A DNA stretch of 36,614 nt from CAZJFC01 sp964545245 (GCA_964545245.1 CAZJFC010000013.1:1-36614), one strand, 5' to 3'. Shown: positions 8,311 through 15,912, numbered from the stretch's first letter. Translations and numbers: made by a program. The notes: generated from the sequence alone by a model not told the origin.

Positions 8311-9594
8311 ATGCTCGCAAACATATTTATTATTCTCGGACTTATTGTCCTGAACGGAATTTTCGCCATGACCGAGCTTGCGGTGGTTTCATCACGCAGG
8401 GCATGGCTTATGGCCAAAGCCGAAAGCGGCAGCAGGAGCGCGAAAGTCGCACTTTCCCTGAAAGACAACCCCAGTAAATTCCTTTCCACGGTGCAGATCG
8501 GCATCACGCTCATCGGTGTTGTGGCGGGCGCATATTCCGGCGCGACCGTCGCGAAACCGCTGGGGGAATATCTCTCGCAGTTTTCGTTCATCGGCAGGCA
8601 CGCAAATGAGTTTGCGATTGTGTTTGTGGTGGGGACAGTCACTTATCTTTCACTGGTGATCGGCGAGCTTGTGCCAAAGCAGATCGCGCTCCGGTACGCA
8701 AATGGCGTGGCGGTGTTCATCGCTTTCCCGATATTATGGCTTTCAGTAATCACAAAACCGTTGGTGTGGCTGCTTGATGTTTCAAATAAATTCGTCCTTG
8801 CGCTGCTCAGGATCAGGCCGGATGCGGATAATGTCGTCAGTCAGGAGGAAGTCCGCGCCGTGATTGCGGAAAGCGCGGAATCCGGCGCTTTGGAACCGGA
8901 AGAAAAACAGATGCTTGAACGCGTCATGAAGCTGGATGATATCAGCGTCAAGGCGGTAATCACCCATCGCAAGGATATTGTTTTTCTTACCCTTGATGAT
9001 TCCGATGAGGAGATATTGAAGAAGGTGGAAGATGGCGGACACTCGCAATATGTGGTGTGCGATAATGGCAGCATGGAGAATATTTTTGGTACGGTTGAGG
9101 TAAAAGACCTTATCGTGCAATATGGCAAAACCGGGGAAATGGACCTGAAAAAATCCCTGCGCCCACCGGTGCATGTTTCCGACAACGAAACGCTTTTCAA
9201 TACGCTTGAGCATTTCAAGAAATCATCGTCCGACCTTGCCGTGGTGCTTGATGAATATGGCGAAGTTGAGGGCATCATCACCGTTAATGATATCGTGCAG
9301 GCCATTGTCGGCCGCCTGCCGGATTATGAGGACAGCAGCCATAACGCTACAAGGCGCGAGGATGGAAGCTGGCTGGTTGATGCCAGCATCTCGATTTATG
9401 AGGCGGAGGAAATCCTCGGCGTCAAGGGGCTGGGCGAAGACGCGGAAGGGGCAACCACGCTCGCCGGTTTCTGCCTGCACCAGCTGGGGCGGATACCCAA
9501 GGCCGGGGATTATTTCCAGTGGCAGAACGCAAGGTTTGAAGTCGTTGATATGGACGGCATGAGGATTGATAAGATTCTGGCAAGAGTGGTTTAG
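8311..9594 (+). CDS. CNNM/CorC-type membrane protein with CBS pair (HlyC/CorC family)
   Basis: The 427-residue protein has the three-part layout of the YfjD/TlyC/CorC-like group. Residues 1-about 150 form a CNNM (DUF21) membrane domain with MTELAVVSSRRAWL, STVQIGITLIGVVAGAYSG and VIGELVPKQIALR. Then comes a CBS pair (about 205-330), preceded by an acidic helix ALEPEEKQMLERVMKLDD. The C-terminal CorC/HlyC domain (about 345-425) follows. Proteins of this type are linked to magnesium or cobalt homeostasis or sodium-coupled divalent-cation export; the name haemolysin is historical. Length is normal. A hairpin with a T-tract (9667-9692) ends the transcript. Confidence 0.9.
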   Translation: MLANIFIILGLIVLNGIFAMTELAVVSSRRAWLMAKAESGSRSAKVALSLKDNPSKFLSTVQIGITLIGVVAGAYSGATVAKPLGEYLSQFSFIGRHANEFAIVFVVGTVTYLSLVIGELVPKQIALRYANGVAVFIAFPILWLSVITKPLVWLLDVSNKFVLALLRIRPDADNVVSQEEVRAVIAESAESGALEPEEKQMLERVMKLDDISVKAVITHRKDIVFLTLDDSDEEILKKVEDGGHSQYVVCDNGSMENIFGTVEVKDLIVQYGKTGEMDLKKSLRPPVHVSDNETLFNTLEHFKKSSSDLAVVLDEYGEVEGIITVNDIVQAIVGRLPDYEDSSHNATRREDGSWLVDASISIYEAEEILGVKGLGEDAEGATTLAGFCLHQLGRIPKAGDYFQWQNARFEVVDMDGMRIDKILARVV

Positions 9595-9666
9595 TCATCT
9601 TTTCGCCCCCGTGCGGCGCTGCTGCGCCTCCGATGGGCTGTTCGCTCCGCTCACGCTCAAGGCTGG

Positions 9667-9692
9667 GCCGTTCTCCTGAACGGCTTTATTTT
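9667..9692 (+). terminator. Intrinsic terminator of the CNNM/CorC gene
   Basis: The stem GCCGTTC (9667-9673) pairs with GAACGGC (9678-9684) around the loop TCCT, followed by TTTATTTT. It lies 72 nt after the stop codon. Confidence 0.75.
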
Positions 9693-9760
9693 ACCACCTT
9701 CGGGCTTCCTAACCCTCAGATAGGCTGCTTATATTTGCTTGAGTTCGAGGTTGGAATAAA

Positions 9761-9790
9761 AAATAACCGGGGAAAATTCCCCGGTTATTT
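9761..9790 (-). terminator. Strong terminator for the small Q/N-rich gene
   Basis: A 14-bp perfect inverted repeat (9761-9774 with 9777-9790; core AACCGGGGAA/TTCCCCGGTT). On the minus strand the hairpin is followed by a T-rich run (TTTTTTATTCC), while on the plus side the T-run is poor. The orientation therefore fits the minus-strand small gene that ends at 9828. Confidence 0.75.
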
Positions 9791-9827
9791 CTTCCGTAAA
9801 AAACCAACTTAACCTATGTATCAAGGC

Positions 9828-9980
9828 TTAGTAATTGCCTTGATTCTTACGCTGATCCGCGCGCTGGCGGTCCTGCTCATTGTTTGGGTTCTGGCGTTGG
9901 TTATTCGCCGGATTCTTATTACCCTGTTGCTGTTGTTGCTGAGGGTTTTTAGGGTTGTTTTGTTGTTGTGGGTTAGCCAT
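9828..9980 (-). CDS. 50-residue Gln/Asn-rich small protein
   Basis: A short minus-strand gene starts at ATG 9980 with a good AGGAG site 9 nt upstream and ends at TAA 9828-9830. Its protein begins MANPQQQNNPKNPQQQQQQG and ends ADQRKNQGNY. Of its 50 residues about two thirds are Gln, Asn or Pro, there is no hydrophobic core, cysteine or aromatic except the final Tyr, and the C-terminal half is charged (Glu, Asp, Arg, Lys). It must be disordered. A strong terminator sits 38 nt after the stop. Ribosome binding site, terminator and start together argue that it is real despite its size. Function unknown; small hydrophilic stress-related proteins in alphaproteobacteria can look like this, but I do not recognise a family. 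Confidence 0.7.
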   Translation of the reverse strand: MANPQQQNNPKNPQQQQQQGNKNPANNQRQNPNNEQDRQRADQRKNQGNY

Positions 9981-10200
9981 TTGTTATACTCCTGTATTAA
10001 TGGTTACAGGACTAACCTATGCTTCAGGTATTCAAAAAACCATGCGTTGCTGGGTAATGGCAGCTAAAGGAGGAATAAGTCCTTGCTTATTTTAACCTTT
10101 ATGGAAAGTTTATGGCATCAAAACAAGTTCATACAGTGGTTTGATGCAATTAATGTTAGGCGTGGGATATAAACTAAAACTAAACGCCAATGGAGGCCAT

Positions 10201-10647
10201 ATGGAACGCAGTAAGACAGAAGGCAATAAAGTAGAGAATTTCATGACCGATAATCTTGTTGTAATCAGCCCTGATGCAACATTGAGGGAAGCGGCGCAGC
10301 AAATGCAGAAAGCCGAATGCGGCGTATTGCCTGTGGGGACGGATAATGAAGTGCAGGGAATGATAACCGACCGTGATATTGTTATCCGCGCCGTTGCTTC
10401 CGGCTGTGACCCGGAAAGTGAAAAAGTGGCGGATTATATGACGAATGAGGTTTGCTGCTGCAACCGGGGCGATTCGATCGAGGAAGCGACCAAAGAGATG
10501 ATACAGAACGAAGTTGGCCGCCTTGTTGTGAAAGATGAAAGGGGCAAGGTTTGCGGTATCCTGACGCTCGGCAGCCTGCTCAGGAAAAAATCCGCCGCCG
10601 CGGCAAGTGAAATGATAGGGAAGCCGGTGCAAAGGAAAGCAAGCTAG
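10201..10647 (+). CDS. Small CBS-domain-pair protein
   Basis: The 148-residue protein is essentially one Bateman module: CBS motif 1 at about residues 15-70 (MTDNLVVISPDATLREAAQQ ... GMITDRDIVIRAVA) and motif 2 at about 80-135 (VADYMTNEVCCCNRGDSIEE ... VCGILTLGSLLRK). Such stand-alone modules bind adenosine nucleotides and often act as energy or stress sensors. The frame is open from 10141, but ATG 10201 has a GGAGG site at 10192-10196 and begins the protein sensibly. Three cysteines in a row (CCC) at the start of the second CBS motif are unusual. It stands alone, convergent with the response regulator gene ending at 10660. Confidence 0.88.
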   Translation: MERSKTEGNKVENFMTDNLVVISPDATLREAAQQMQKAECGVLPVGTDNEVQGMITDRDIVIRAVASGCDPESEKVADYMTNEVCCCNRGDSIEEATKEMIQNEVGRLVVKDERGKVCGILTLGSLLRKKSAAAASEMIGKPVQRKAS

Positions 10648-10659
10648 GGCATCTGACCT

Positions 10660-11187
10660 CTAGCCATTGCTGGGCAGGCGTTCGAGGATCCTTGAAAAGG
10701 CGGTGCCTTCGAGGTTGAGCGTTTTTGCTTCTTCCTGAAGGCGGGATATTTCTTTTGTGAGCAGTTCATATTGGCTTCTGAGCTGTTCGTTTTCCTTATA
10801 GAGGTTGCGCTTCGCAATCGCGGATTCAATCGCGATCAGCAAAAGGCTGATAAACCCGCCGGAAGTATCCTTGATGATATATTCAGCCGCGCCAAGCTTG
10901 ATAGCCTCAACCGCGGTTTTCTCGCTGCCTGCCGCAGTCAGTATAATCACCGGGGGGTTATATTTGTTGGGGGATAGTTTGGCCAGTGCCTCGATCCCGC
11001 TGATTCCCGGCAGCATATAGTCAAGAAGGATCGCCGAATGGACGTTCGGGTCATATACGCCAAGGCCGGACTCGGCTGAATTGGCGACCTCGACCATATA
11101 TCCGAATTTCTCAAGATGGGAACGCACGAGCTTCGCTATGCCCTCGTCGTCCTCGATGTATAAGATAAAATTGCCGGGCTTACTCAT
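10660..11187 (-). CDS. Response regulator, REC domain with C-terminal coiled coil
   Basis: The 175-residue protein has a receiver domain (about residues 5-122) with the acidic pair in YIEDDEG, the phospho-acceptor Asp in ILLDYMLPG, the Thr/Ser switch in ILTAAGS and the Lys in YIIKDTS (Lys-Asp instead of the usual Lys-Pro). There is no DNA-binding output domain. Residues about 128-162 form a charged helix with heptad-like spacing (LYKENEQLRSQYELLTKEIS). It is the last gene of the operon that starts at 13862, and its ATG overlaps the end of the preceding regulator by 8 nt. It probably signals through protein contacts or phosphotransfer rather than transcription. Confidence 0.9.
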   Translation of the reverse strand: MSKPGNFILYIEDDEGIAKLVRSHLEKFGYMVEVANSAESGLGVYDPNVHSAILLDYMLPGISGIEALAKLSPNKYNPPVIILTAAGSEKTAVEAIKLGAAEYIIKDTSGGFISLLLIAIESAIAKRNLYKENEQLRSQYELLTKEISRLQEEAKTLNLEGTAFSRILERLPSNG

Positions 11188-11635
11188 TTGTTACACGCTT
11201 CGTTTCGGTGTCTGAAGATGTAACCAATTCTATACCAAGATTCGTTGCGGTTAAATATAATTCTTTAAAATCAATCGGTTTTTTGATGAATGCGTCGCAG
11301 CCTATCTCATAGGACATGTCGACATCGCTTTTGCGAGCGGTCGTTGAAATGACAACTACCGGGAGTTCTTCCTTGCTGAAATCCTTGCGGATCTTCTTAA
11401 GCAGTTCAAACCCGTTCATCATGGGCAGGTTAAGGTCCAGCAAAAGCATGAGCTTGCCTGAACCGGAATTCCAGTTCTGGATAAAATCAAGGAATTTATA
11501 TGAGTTGTCGAACAGCCTGACTTCATTCAGCACGCCATGCCTTACCAGGAGTTTTTTGAGAAGGAGGGAATATCCTTCATCATCTTCGACCAGCGCCACC
11601 ATGTCGGCGCCTTCTATTTCCGCACGTTTTATCAT
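11180..11635 (-). CDS. Single-domain response regulator (Rcp1-like)
   Basis: The 151-residue protein is a receiver domain alone. It has the acidic residues in LVEDDEGYS, phospho-acceptor Asp in LLLDLNLPMMNG, switch residues in VVISTTA and Lys in AFIKKPIDF. The sequence type (long loop before LLLDLNLP) resembles Rcp1-like regulators that partner membrane or phytochrome-type histidine kinases. Its ATG overlaps the stop of the kinase gene by 4 nt (ATGA), a sign of translational coupling, so this is the most likely direct phospho-acceptor of that kinase. Confidence 0.9.
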   Translation of the reverse strand: MIKRAEIEGADMVALVEDDEGYSLLLKKLLVRHGVLNEVRLFDNSYKFLDFIQNWNSGSGKLMLLLDLNLPMMNGFELLKKIRKDFSKEELPVVVISTTARKSDVDMSYEIGCDAFIKKPIDFKELYLTATNLGIELVTSSDTETKRVTNE

Positions 11636-13455
11636 ATGGACTGTTTCTTTGTTTCATTTGGGATTGTGAAGTAGAAAGTAACTCCCTTGCCCGGAGTGGA
11701 TTTGAACCATATCCGGCCATGAAGCTTTTTGATTATGGCTTTCACGAACGGCATGCCCATGCCGTGTCCGGGGATTTTCTGGTTAAGCGTGGCGCGACGG
11801 AGAATCTGGAAGACTTTCTTTTTCGCTTCCGGCGCAATCCCGTTGCCGTTATCGCGTATTGAGAAAATTGCGTTATTGCTGTCATTGACGATCTTGCCGG
11901 AAATCTCTATCCGCCCGCTGCGGTCTTCCGGCATATATTTTATGGCGTTGTCGATTATGTTCGAGAACACTTCGCGCAGCGAAATTTCGTCGGATACGAT
12001 ATCCGGCATCGCGCCGATGCGGATGGTTATGTTCTTGCTTTTTATCTGGTGCGAATAACGTGAAAGCACGTCCTCAACAAGGCGCTTGCTGTCAATTTCC
12101 TCGAATTTCAGGACAATCTTCCCGATGCGCGAGAATTCAAGGATGGCCGAGGTCATCCCGTCAAGGCTTTTCACCGCGCGGTTGATATAGTCAATGGATT
12201 CGCCAATCTCCACATCAACCAACTGGTTGACCTCATTGCGTACGGACTCAGGGACGCGGGTGCCGCCGGAACTTACCTTCTCCTTGATTTTATCCGCCGA
12301 CATTTTTATTTCATCGGAAAAGCCACGCAGGTTAATCAGCGGCGAGCGGATGTCATGCGAAACGATATAGGTGAAATCCTCAAGCTCTTTGTTTATCTCG
12401 ATAAGCTCCTCGTTCTTGACGGCGAGGTCATCGGAGGCGTTCTGGAGTTCCTTCGTCCTTATATTGACTACTTCCTGGATGCGGATATTGCGGTTGATAA
12501 GGTAAAACAGGAAATAGCTTATCAGCCCGATAATGGTGAGGATGGCAAGCATGGTCACGATAATGTTCATGTTCACCACCGAGGTCAGGTATTCATCTGT
12601 CGGCACGTGGATTATCGTGAATTTCTGGCTGTTATATTCAAGCGCGACCTCATTGTTAAAGGTTTTCTGGCCGATCTGGCGGTAGATCGAAAATTTGTCG
12701 TTGATGCGCAGGTCACGCGCTTTCTGGTTATGGTAATATTCATACATAACGCCGAAATTATAATCATCGAACTGGCGTATCATGAATATATTCGCGCCGA
12801 AATCGGTGTTCTGGCGCTCCTTCCTGACAATCGAGGTAACAAGCTCGTCAATATCGACAACGTATATCAGCGCCCATGCCTTGCCGTATTTCGCAAAGGG
12901 CAGGGCGATTATGATGTATTCATGTTTATGATCCAGCGAATGCGCCGAAAAGTTTATAACTTTCGTTGTCGCGCCGGTCGGCAGGAAGATAAATTGCCCC
13001 ATCGTGTTTTTCAGATTCTCGGAATATATCACCTCTTTGGTGATGCTCTGGATATAATCCGTATCGACACCCTGATAGATGACGCTCTTGATGTTAACTT
13101 TGTCGCTCAGTTCAAGCAGGTAAGCCGATTTTATTTCAGGTATCCTTGCCAAATCCTGATTGTTCCCGGTCAGTACCCGCCGGGGGCCAAGCTTGGTTTC
13201 AATATATTTCGCCGAATTGGAAACCACCGTAAAAATATCAACGAGCTTGGTTTTTATCAGGCTGCCCTCAAGGCCGGAAACAAGGTAAAAATTCCTCTCC
13301 TGATAGCGCATGTTGTTATGCACCATGAGCAGGAAAATGAAAATGCTCACTATCGTGCCGATTATGCAGACAATTATGGGCATCCTGTATGTCCTGACGC
13401 TCTCTGCTAGGCTGGTGAGCACGGGCTTTAATTCATGGCTGTATAATGCGCCCAT
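11632..13455 (-). CDS. Membrane sensor histidine kinase
   Basis: The 607-residue protein has a transmembrane helix at about residues 26-46, a periplasmic sensor region (about 47-296) without a family I can name (CHASE- or Cache-like length), a second transmembrane helix (about 298-321), a coiled coil (328-360), the HisKA phospho-acceptor His367 in YIVSHDIRSP, and an HATPase domain with N box SNIIDNAIKYM, G1 box IRDNGNGIAPEA and G2 GHGMGMPFVK. The layout after the second helix resembles kinases of the phytochrome/ethylene-receptor group. It sits 5 nt after the ethylene-receptor-like gene and overlaps the next regulator, so the four genes are one operon. Signal unknown. Confidence 0.92.
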   Translation of the reverse strand: MGALYSHELKPVLTSLAESVRTYRMPIIVCIIGTIVSIFIFLLMVHNNMRYQERNFYLVSGLEGSLIKTKLVDIFTVVSNSAKYIETKLGPRRVLTGNNQDLARIPEIKSAYLLELSDKVNIKSVIYQGVDTDYIQSITKEVIYSENLKNTMGQFIFLPTGATTKVINFSAHSLDHKHEYIIIALPFAKYGKAWALIYVVDIDELVTSIVRKERQNTDFGANIFMIRQFDDYNFGVMYEYYHNQKARDLRINDKFSIYRQIGQKTFNNEVALEYNSQKFTIIHVPTDEYLTSVVNMNIIVTMLAILTIIGLISYFLFYLINRNIRIQEVVNIRTKELQNASDDLAVKNEELIEINKELEDFTYIVSHDIRSPLINLRGFSDEIKMSADKIKEKVSSGGTRVPESVRNEVNQLVDVEIGESIDYINRAVKSLDGMTSAILEFSRIGKIVLKFEEIDSKRLVEDVLSRYSHQIKSKNITIRIGAMPDIVSDEISLREVFSNIIDNAIKYMPEDRSGRIEISGKIVNDSNNAIFSIRDNGNGIAPEAKKKVFQILRRATLNQKIPGHGMGMPFVKAIIKKLHGRIWFKSTPGKGVTFYFTIPNETKKQSI

Positions 13456-13460
13456 ATAAT

Positions 13461-13862
13461 TTATGACTGCTCTTTTTTGTCGTTTGAATATTTGACGATT
13501 ATATCAAATAGCCTTGTGCTTAAGGTTAATGTTATGAACGCAATCCCGATAGAGCTTGCCGCAGTCAGGATTTTTATCAATCCCTGTATCGCGTATATCG
13601 GGTGCCAGATGGTGATGAGCGAAAGTAAATGCGTCACGCCGCCGAAGAAAATGAATATGGTGAGCATTATGAATACCCATGATGAGGGAATGCTCCTGCG
13701 CCTGAATATCAGATAGGCCAGCGCAAACGCTATGATGAAATGGGCAACCGCAATCGTGAAATCGGCAATCGCATGTGTCCAGAGAATTTCAGGCGCCCAC
13801 AGGAAACAATAACCTTTGGGCATGAAAGCATTATAGTCAAAGATATCCTTTATTATGTTCAT
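13461..13862 (-). CDS. Stand-alone ethylene-receptor-like (ETR1-type) transmembrane domain protein
   Basis: The 133-residue membrane protein has three helices and matches the N-terminal sensor domain of plant ethylene receptors and their bacterial relatives. Recognisable parts are FMPKGYCFLWAPEILW before helix 1, the helix 1 Asp (D34), and GGVTHLLSLITIW in helix 2, followed by an IKILTAASS segment in helix 3. Compared with Arabidopsis ETR1 as I remember it, D34 matches D25 and H78 matches H69, but the copper ligand C65 is replaced by G74 (codon GGC), and Y32 by H41. In other bacteria this domain is normally fused to a histidine kinase; here it is a separate first gene with AGGAG before ATG 13862. 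It may sense another ligand or form part of the kinase complex. Confidence 0.82.
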   Translation of the reverse strand: MNIIKDIFDYNAFMPKGYCFLWAPEILWTHAIADFTIAVAHFIIAFALAYLIFRRRSIPSSWVFIMLTIFIFFGGVTHLLSLITIWHPIYAIQGLIKILTAASSIGIAFITLTLSTRLFDIIVKYSNDKKEQS

Positions 13863-14063
13863 CTCAGGCTCCTGAAGTGATGGCTATGATGGTAAAATTT
13901 CACAGCGGAAAAAGTTAAGTTAGGTTTTTTTATGTATGGGCGAAATAAGGATATGATAAATCCGTATAAAGATTCCATAAAGAATCGGCGCTAATGTCCG
14001 GTATGCAACAAAAGGCAGTAAAGGAAAAGTGTCAGTGTCAGTTTTTACTTCCACTCCCAACCC

Positions 14064-14117
14064 GTCACCCTGCGCTTGTCGCGGGGGCCGGTTCAGTGGG
14101 CAAATACAGGGAGTGAC
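14064..14117. repeat. Short dispersed palindromic repeat (REP-like)
   Basis: About 54 bp bounded by GTCAC (14064-14068) and GTGAC (14113-14117), with CCT and AGG next to the ends. This end structure resembles the short GC-rich palindromic elements found elsewhere in the window (16547, 27525, 30702). Confidence 0.5.
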
Positions 14118-14153
14118 AAAGTGTAAGGTGCTGCTCAATACTGGGGTACTACA

Positions 14154-14180
14154 AAAAATCCCTCGCGGGGAGGGATTTTT
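14154..14180 (-). terminator. Bidirectional-looking terminator after rpmA
   Basis: An 11-bp stem AAAAATCCCTC (14154-14164) with GAGGGATTTTT (14170-14180), loop GCGGG. It lies 31 nt after the rpmA stop on the minus strand and probably ends the rpsT-rplU-rpmA transcript. Confidence 0.8.
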
Positions 14181-14210
14181 AAAAATTTTGGTTAGGCGTA
14201 TCGGCGGGAA

Positions 14211-14471
14211 TTATGCTTCAGCCGGCAGGACGCTGACAAACTGGCGGTCTTTTTTGCCGGAAGTGAATGTCACGACGCCTTCGATTTTGGCGTGGATGGT
14301 GTGGTCTTTACCGATTACCACGTTTTTGCCGGGATGGTATTTAGTGCCGCGCTGGCGGAGTATGATATTGCCCGGCTTCACGAGCTGCCCGCCGGATTTT
14401 TTCAAACCAAGACGGCGACCTGCCGAATCACGACCGTTCCTTGAACTACCACCTGCCTTATGATGTGCCAT
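14211..14471 (-). CDS. rpmA: Ribosomal protein bL27
   Basis: The 86-residue protein has the typical start MAHHKAGGSSRNGRDSAGRR and the core GNIILRQRGTKYHPGKNVVIGKD. It belongs to the 50S subunit near the peptidyl-transferase centre. A short AAGGAAG site precedes ATG 14471. It is 17 nt after rplU in the same operon, as in almost all bacteria. Length is normal. Confidence 0.97.
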   Translation of the reverse strand: MAHHKAGGSSRNGRDSAGRRLGLKKSGGQLVKPGNIILRQRGTKYHPGKNVVIGKDHTIHAKIEGVVTFTSGKKDRQFVSVLPAEA

Positions 14472-14488
14472 ACTAACTTCCTTTTATT

Positions 14489-15001
14489 CTATTCAGCCTT
14501 TTTAGCCGCCGCTTTTTTAGCCGCAGGCTTTGCTGTTGTTTTCTTCGCGGTTTCTTTTTTTTCTGCTGTTTTAGCTGCCGGTTTTTCCGCTACATTTTTC
14601 TCTGCCGGTTTAGCGGCTTTCGCTGCTGCTTTTTCACCTTTCACTTTAGGAGGCGGAGCAGTCCTTAAGACCAGAGGTTTTCTTTTCTTATCTGCCGCGA
14701 GTTGCTCATTGCCGAAAGAAACGATCTGGACAACGGTATGCTGCTGGCGGTGGCCGCGCTTACGGCGTGAATTGTGGCGGCGGCGTTTTTTGAACGCGAT
14801 AACTTTTTCGCCTTTTCTGTGGCCGATGATCTCGGCGGCAATTTTGGTGCCGGATTGTGTGTCGGCTTTTGCGGCTTCACCAACAAGAAGAACTTCGAGT
14901 TCAACTTTATCGCCGACATTGCCTTCGATCTTTTCGAGGGTTAACACATCGCCGAGCGAAGCTTTATATTGTTTTCCACCTGATTTGATAACTGCGAACA
15001 T
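14489..15001 (-). CDS. rplU: Ribosomal protein bL21 with Lys/Ala-rich C-terminal tail
   Basis: Residues 1-about 104 are canonical bL21 (MFAVIKSGGKQYKASLGD start, FKKRRRHNSRRKRGHRQQHT rRNA-binding stretch). The protein is 170 residues long because of a C-terminal extension of about 65 residues made almost only of Ala, Lys, Glu and Pro (repeating AEKPAAKTAEKKE-like units). Such basic extensions occur in some alphaproteobacterial bL21 proteins. Their codons are repetitive and could vary in number. It sits between rpsT and rpmA with short spacers. Confidence 0.96.
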   Translation of the reverse strand: MFAVIKSGGKQYKASLGDVLTLEKIEGNVGDKVELEVLLVGEAAKADTQSGTKIAAEIIGHRKGEKVIAFKKRRRHNSRRKRGHRQQHTVVQIVSFGNEQLAADKKRKPLVLRTAPPPKVKGEKAAAKAAKPAEKNVAEKPAAKTAEKKETAKKTTAKPAAKKAAAKKAE

Positions 15002-15018
15002 AAACTTATGCCTTTACT

Positions 15019-15297
15019 TTACGCTGCTTTCGCCGCTTTTAAATTTTTGACTTTCGCGTTCAGGCGGCTCACTTTGCGTGATGCAGTGTTTTTCTTCAGG
15101 TTTTTTTTCTGAACCCCGCGCATGATTTCACTCTCAGCAGCCCTTAGGGCTTTGAGTGCATCTGCGTGGTTACCTGCTGTGACCGCTTCCTCGACTTTCC
15201 GGATGAAAGTACGGATGCGGCTCTTGCGTGCCTTGTTGATCTCAGTGCGACGCTGCGCCTTGCGATCTGCTATTTTTGCTGAACGTGTATTTGCCAT
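15019..15297 (-). CDS. rpsT: Ribosomal protein bS20
   Basis: The 92-residue protein is a typical bS20, with MANTRSAKIADRKAQRRTEI at the start and the basic helical bundle that binds 16S rRNA. The start is fixed by family length. No Shine-Dalgarno precedes ATG 15297; the -10 box of a consensus promoter ends only 9 nt before it, so the mRNA should be nearly leaderless. It leads the rpsT-rplU-rpmA operon, an arrangement that differs from the common separation of rpsT from rplU-rpmA. Confidence 0.96.
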   Translation of the reverse strand: MANTRSAKIADRKAQRRTEINKARKSRIRTFIRKVEEAVTAGNHADALKALRAAESEIMRGVQKKNLKKNTASRKVSRLNAKVKNLKAAKAA

Positions 15298-15306
15298 AGG
15301 AGCGCG

Positions 15307-15335
15307 TTTATAGTGAGGGTATGGGGGGTTGTCAA
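15307..15335 (-). promoter_or_regulatory. Consensus promoter of rpsT operon
   Basis: On the minus strand TTGACA (15335-15330), 17-bp spacer, TATAAA (15312-15307). The distance from the end of the -10 box to ATG is 9 nt, so the predicted transcript start leaves 2-3 nt of leader. Confidence 0.85.
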
Positions 15336-15350
15336 CACCTATTTTGCAAA

Positions 15351-15683
15351 TTATTTGATGCCAAGCTGGATTAAAATCGCGGTCTCGATTTTTTTCATAT
15401 CTTCTGGGGAAACCTTGCCGGAATATTCAACTATACGGCCCTTGTCGAAAGTTTGTATCTGGTCTGCCATTGCGCGGCTTTTTTTGCTGCCGGTTTCGAT
15501 GATGACTTCGCCGGGATAACATTTTTCGATATTCGAGGTGAGGGGGATTATCTGAACGCGGTTTAAATACTGGTTTGCCTTGTCGTTGCTGATGATGACT
15601 GCCGGCCTTCTCTTGGTGATTTCCGAGCCTTTTGCGGAAGGGGAAAAGTCAACCCACCATATCTGACCCCTAGAAATTTTCAT
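15351..15683 (-). CDS. PemK/MazF-family toxin (mRNA endonuclease)
   Basis: The 110-residue protein has the MazF fold signatures RGQIWWVDFSPSAKGSEITK, RRPAVIISND and VQIIPLTSNI. Such toxins cleave mRNA, and in some members rRNA or tRNA, at short sites and stop growth when not bound by their antitoxin. The length is normal. Its ATG 15683 overlaps the end of the preceding antitoxin gene by 14 nt, the standard coupling in this type of pair. It lies between mutM and rpsT, which are usually neighbours, so the pair was probably inserted here. Confidence 0.9.
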   Translation of the reverse strand: MKISRGQIWWVDFSPSAKGSEITKRRPAVIISNDKANQYLNRVQIIPLTSNIEKCYPGEVIIETGSKKSRAMADQIQTFDKGRIVEYSGKVSPEDMKKIETAILIQLGIK

Positions 15684-15906
15684 CGGAGCCTATATCAGTG
15701 CCTGAAATCGCGGCTTCAGACCATTCAAGAGCTTCTTTCTCGCGTGCTTCATCGGCGGCCATGGCCTTATAGCCCTGCTCAAGGTAATCCCCGCTTATCA
15801 GCGGGGTGAGGTTTTCTTCCACAAAACGGCTGATATTGCGCTTGCCAATTGTGGCGTAAAGCGCTTTGTAGAAACTTTCGGATACGGTAAGTGTCAGTTT
15901 TTGCAT
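15670..15906 (-). CDS. Antitoxin of the PemK/MazF pair
   Basis: The 78-residue protein begins MQKLTLTVSESFYKALYATI and GKRNISRFVEE, a ribbon-helix-helix-like DNA-binding N-terminus, and ends with an acidic part (MAADEAREKEALEWSEAAIS) expected to wrap the toxin. I recall antitoxins of just this pattern next to PemK/MazF toxins in proteobacteria. The frame is open upstream to 15942, but ATG 15906 matches the family start. There is no Shine-Dalgarno; a consensus promoter ends 6 nt before the ATG. Autoregulation by binding repeated CRCGTG-like motifs in that promoter is likely. Confidence 0.82.
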   Translation of the reverse strand: MQKLTLTVSESFYKALYATIGKRNISRFVEENLTPLISGDYLEQGYKAMAADEAREKEALEWSEAAISGTDIGSDENF

Positions 15907-15912
15907 GGTTTT

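Larger units (their letters stand above)
13863..14210. other. Intergenic region with repeat and terminator, no gene
   Basis: This 348-nt stretch between the signalling operon and rpmA holds the operon promoter region next to 13862, a short palindromic repeat (14064-14117) and a strong hairpin (14154-14180). An open frame at 13920-14138 (minus) is mostly repeat sequence and has no plausible ribosome binding site, so I do not call a gene. Confidence 0.6.

Noticed and set aside
9816..10067. Leu/Val-rich plus-strand frame resembling a membrane protein
   Set aside because: The hydrophobic stretch is the antisense of the Gln/Asn codons of the small minus-strand gene; there is no ribosome binding site.
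10101..10172. A 23-codon frame before the small CBS gene
   Set aside because: No ribosome binding site and no motif; likely leader DNA.
12355..13410. Long plus-strand frame (351 codons) opposite the histidine kinase
   Set aside because: It overlaps a kinase with all expected boxes, has no ribosome binding site, and is a shadow frame.
13920..14138. Minus-strand frame of 72 codons
   Set aside because: Half of it is the palindromic repeat; no ribosome binding site.
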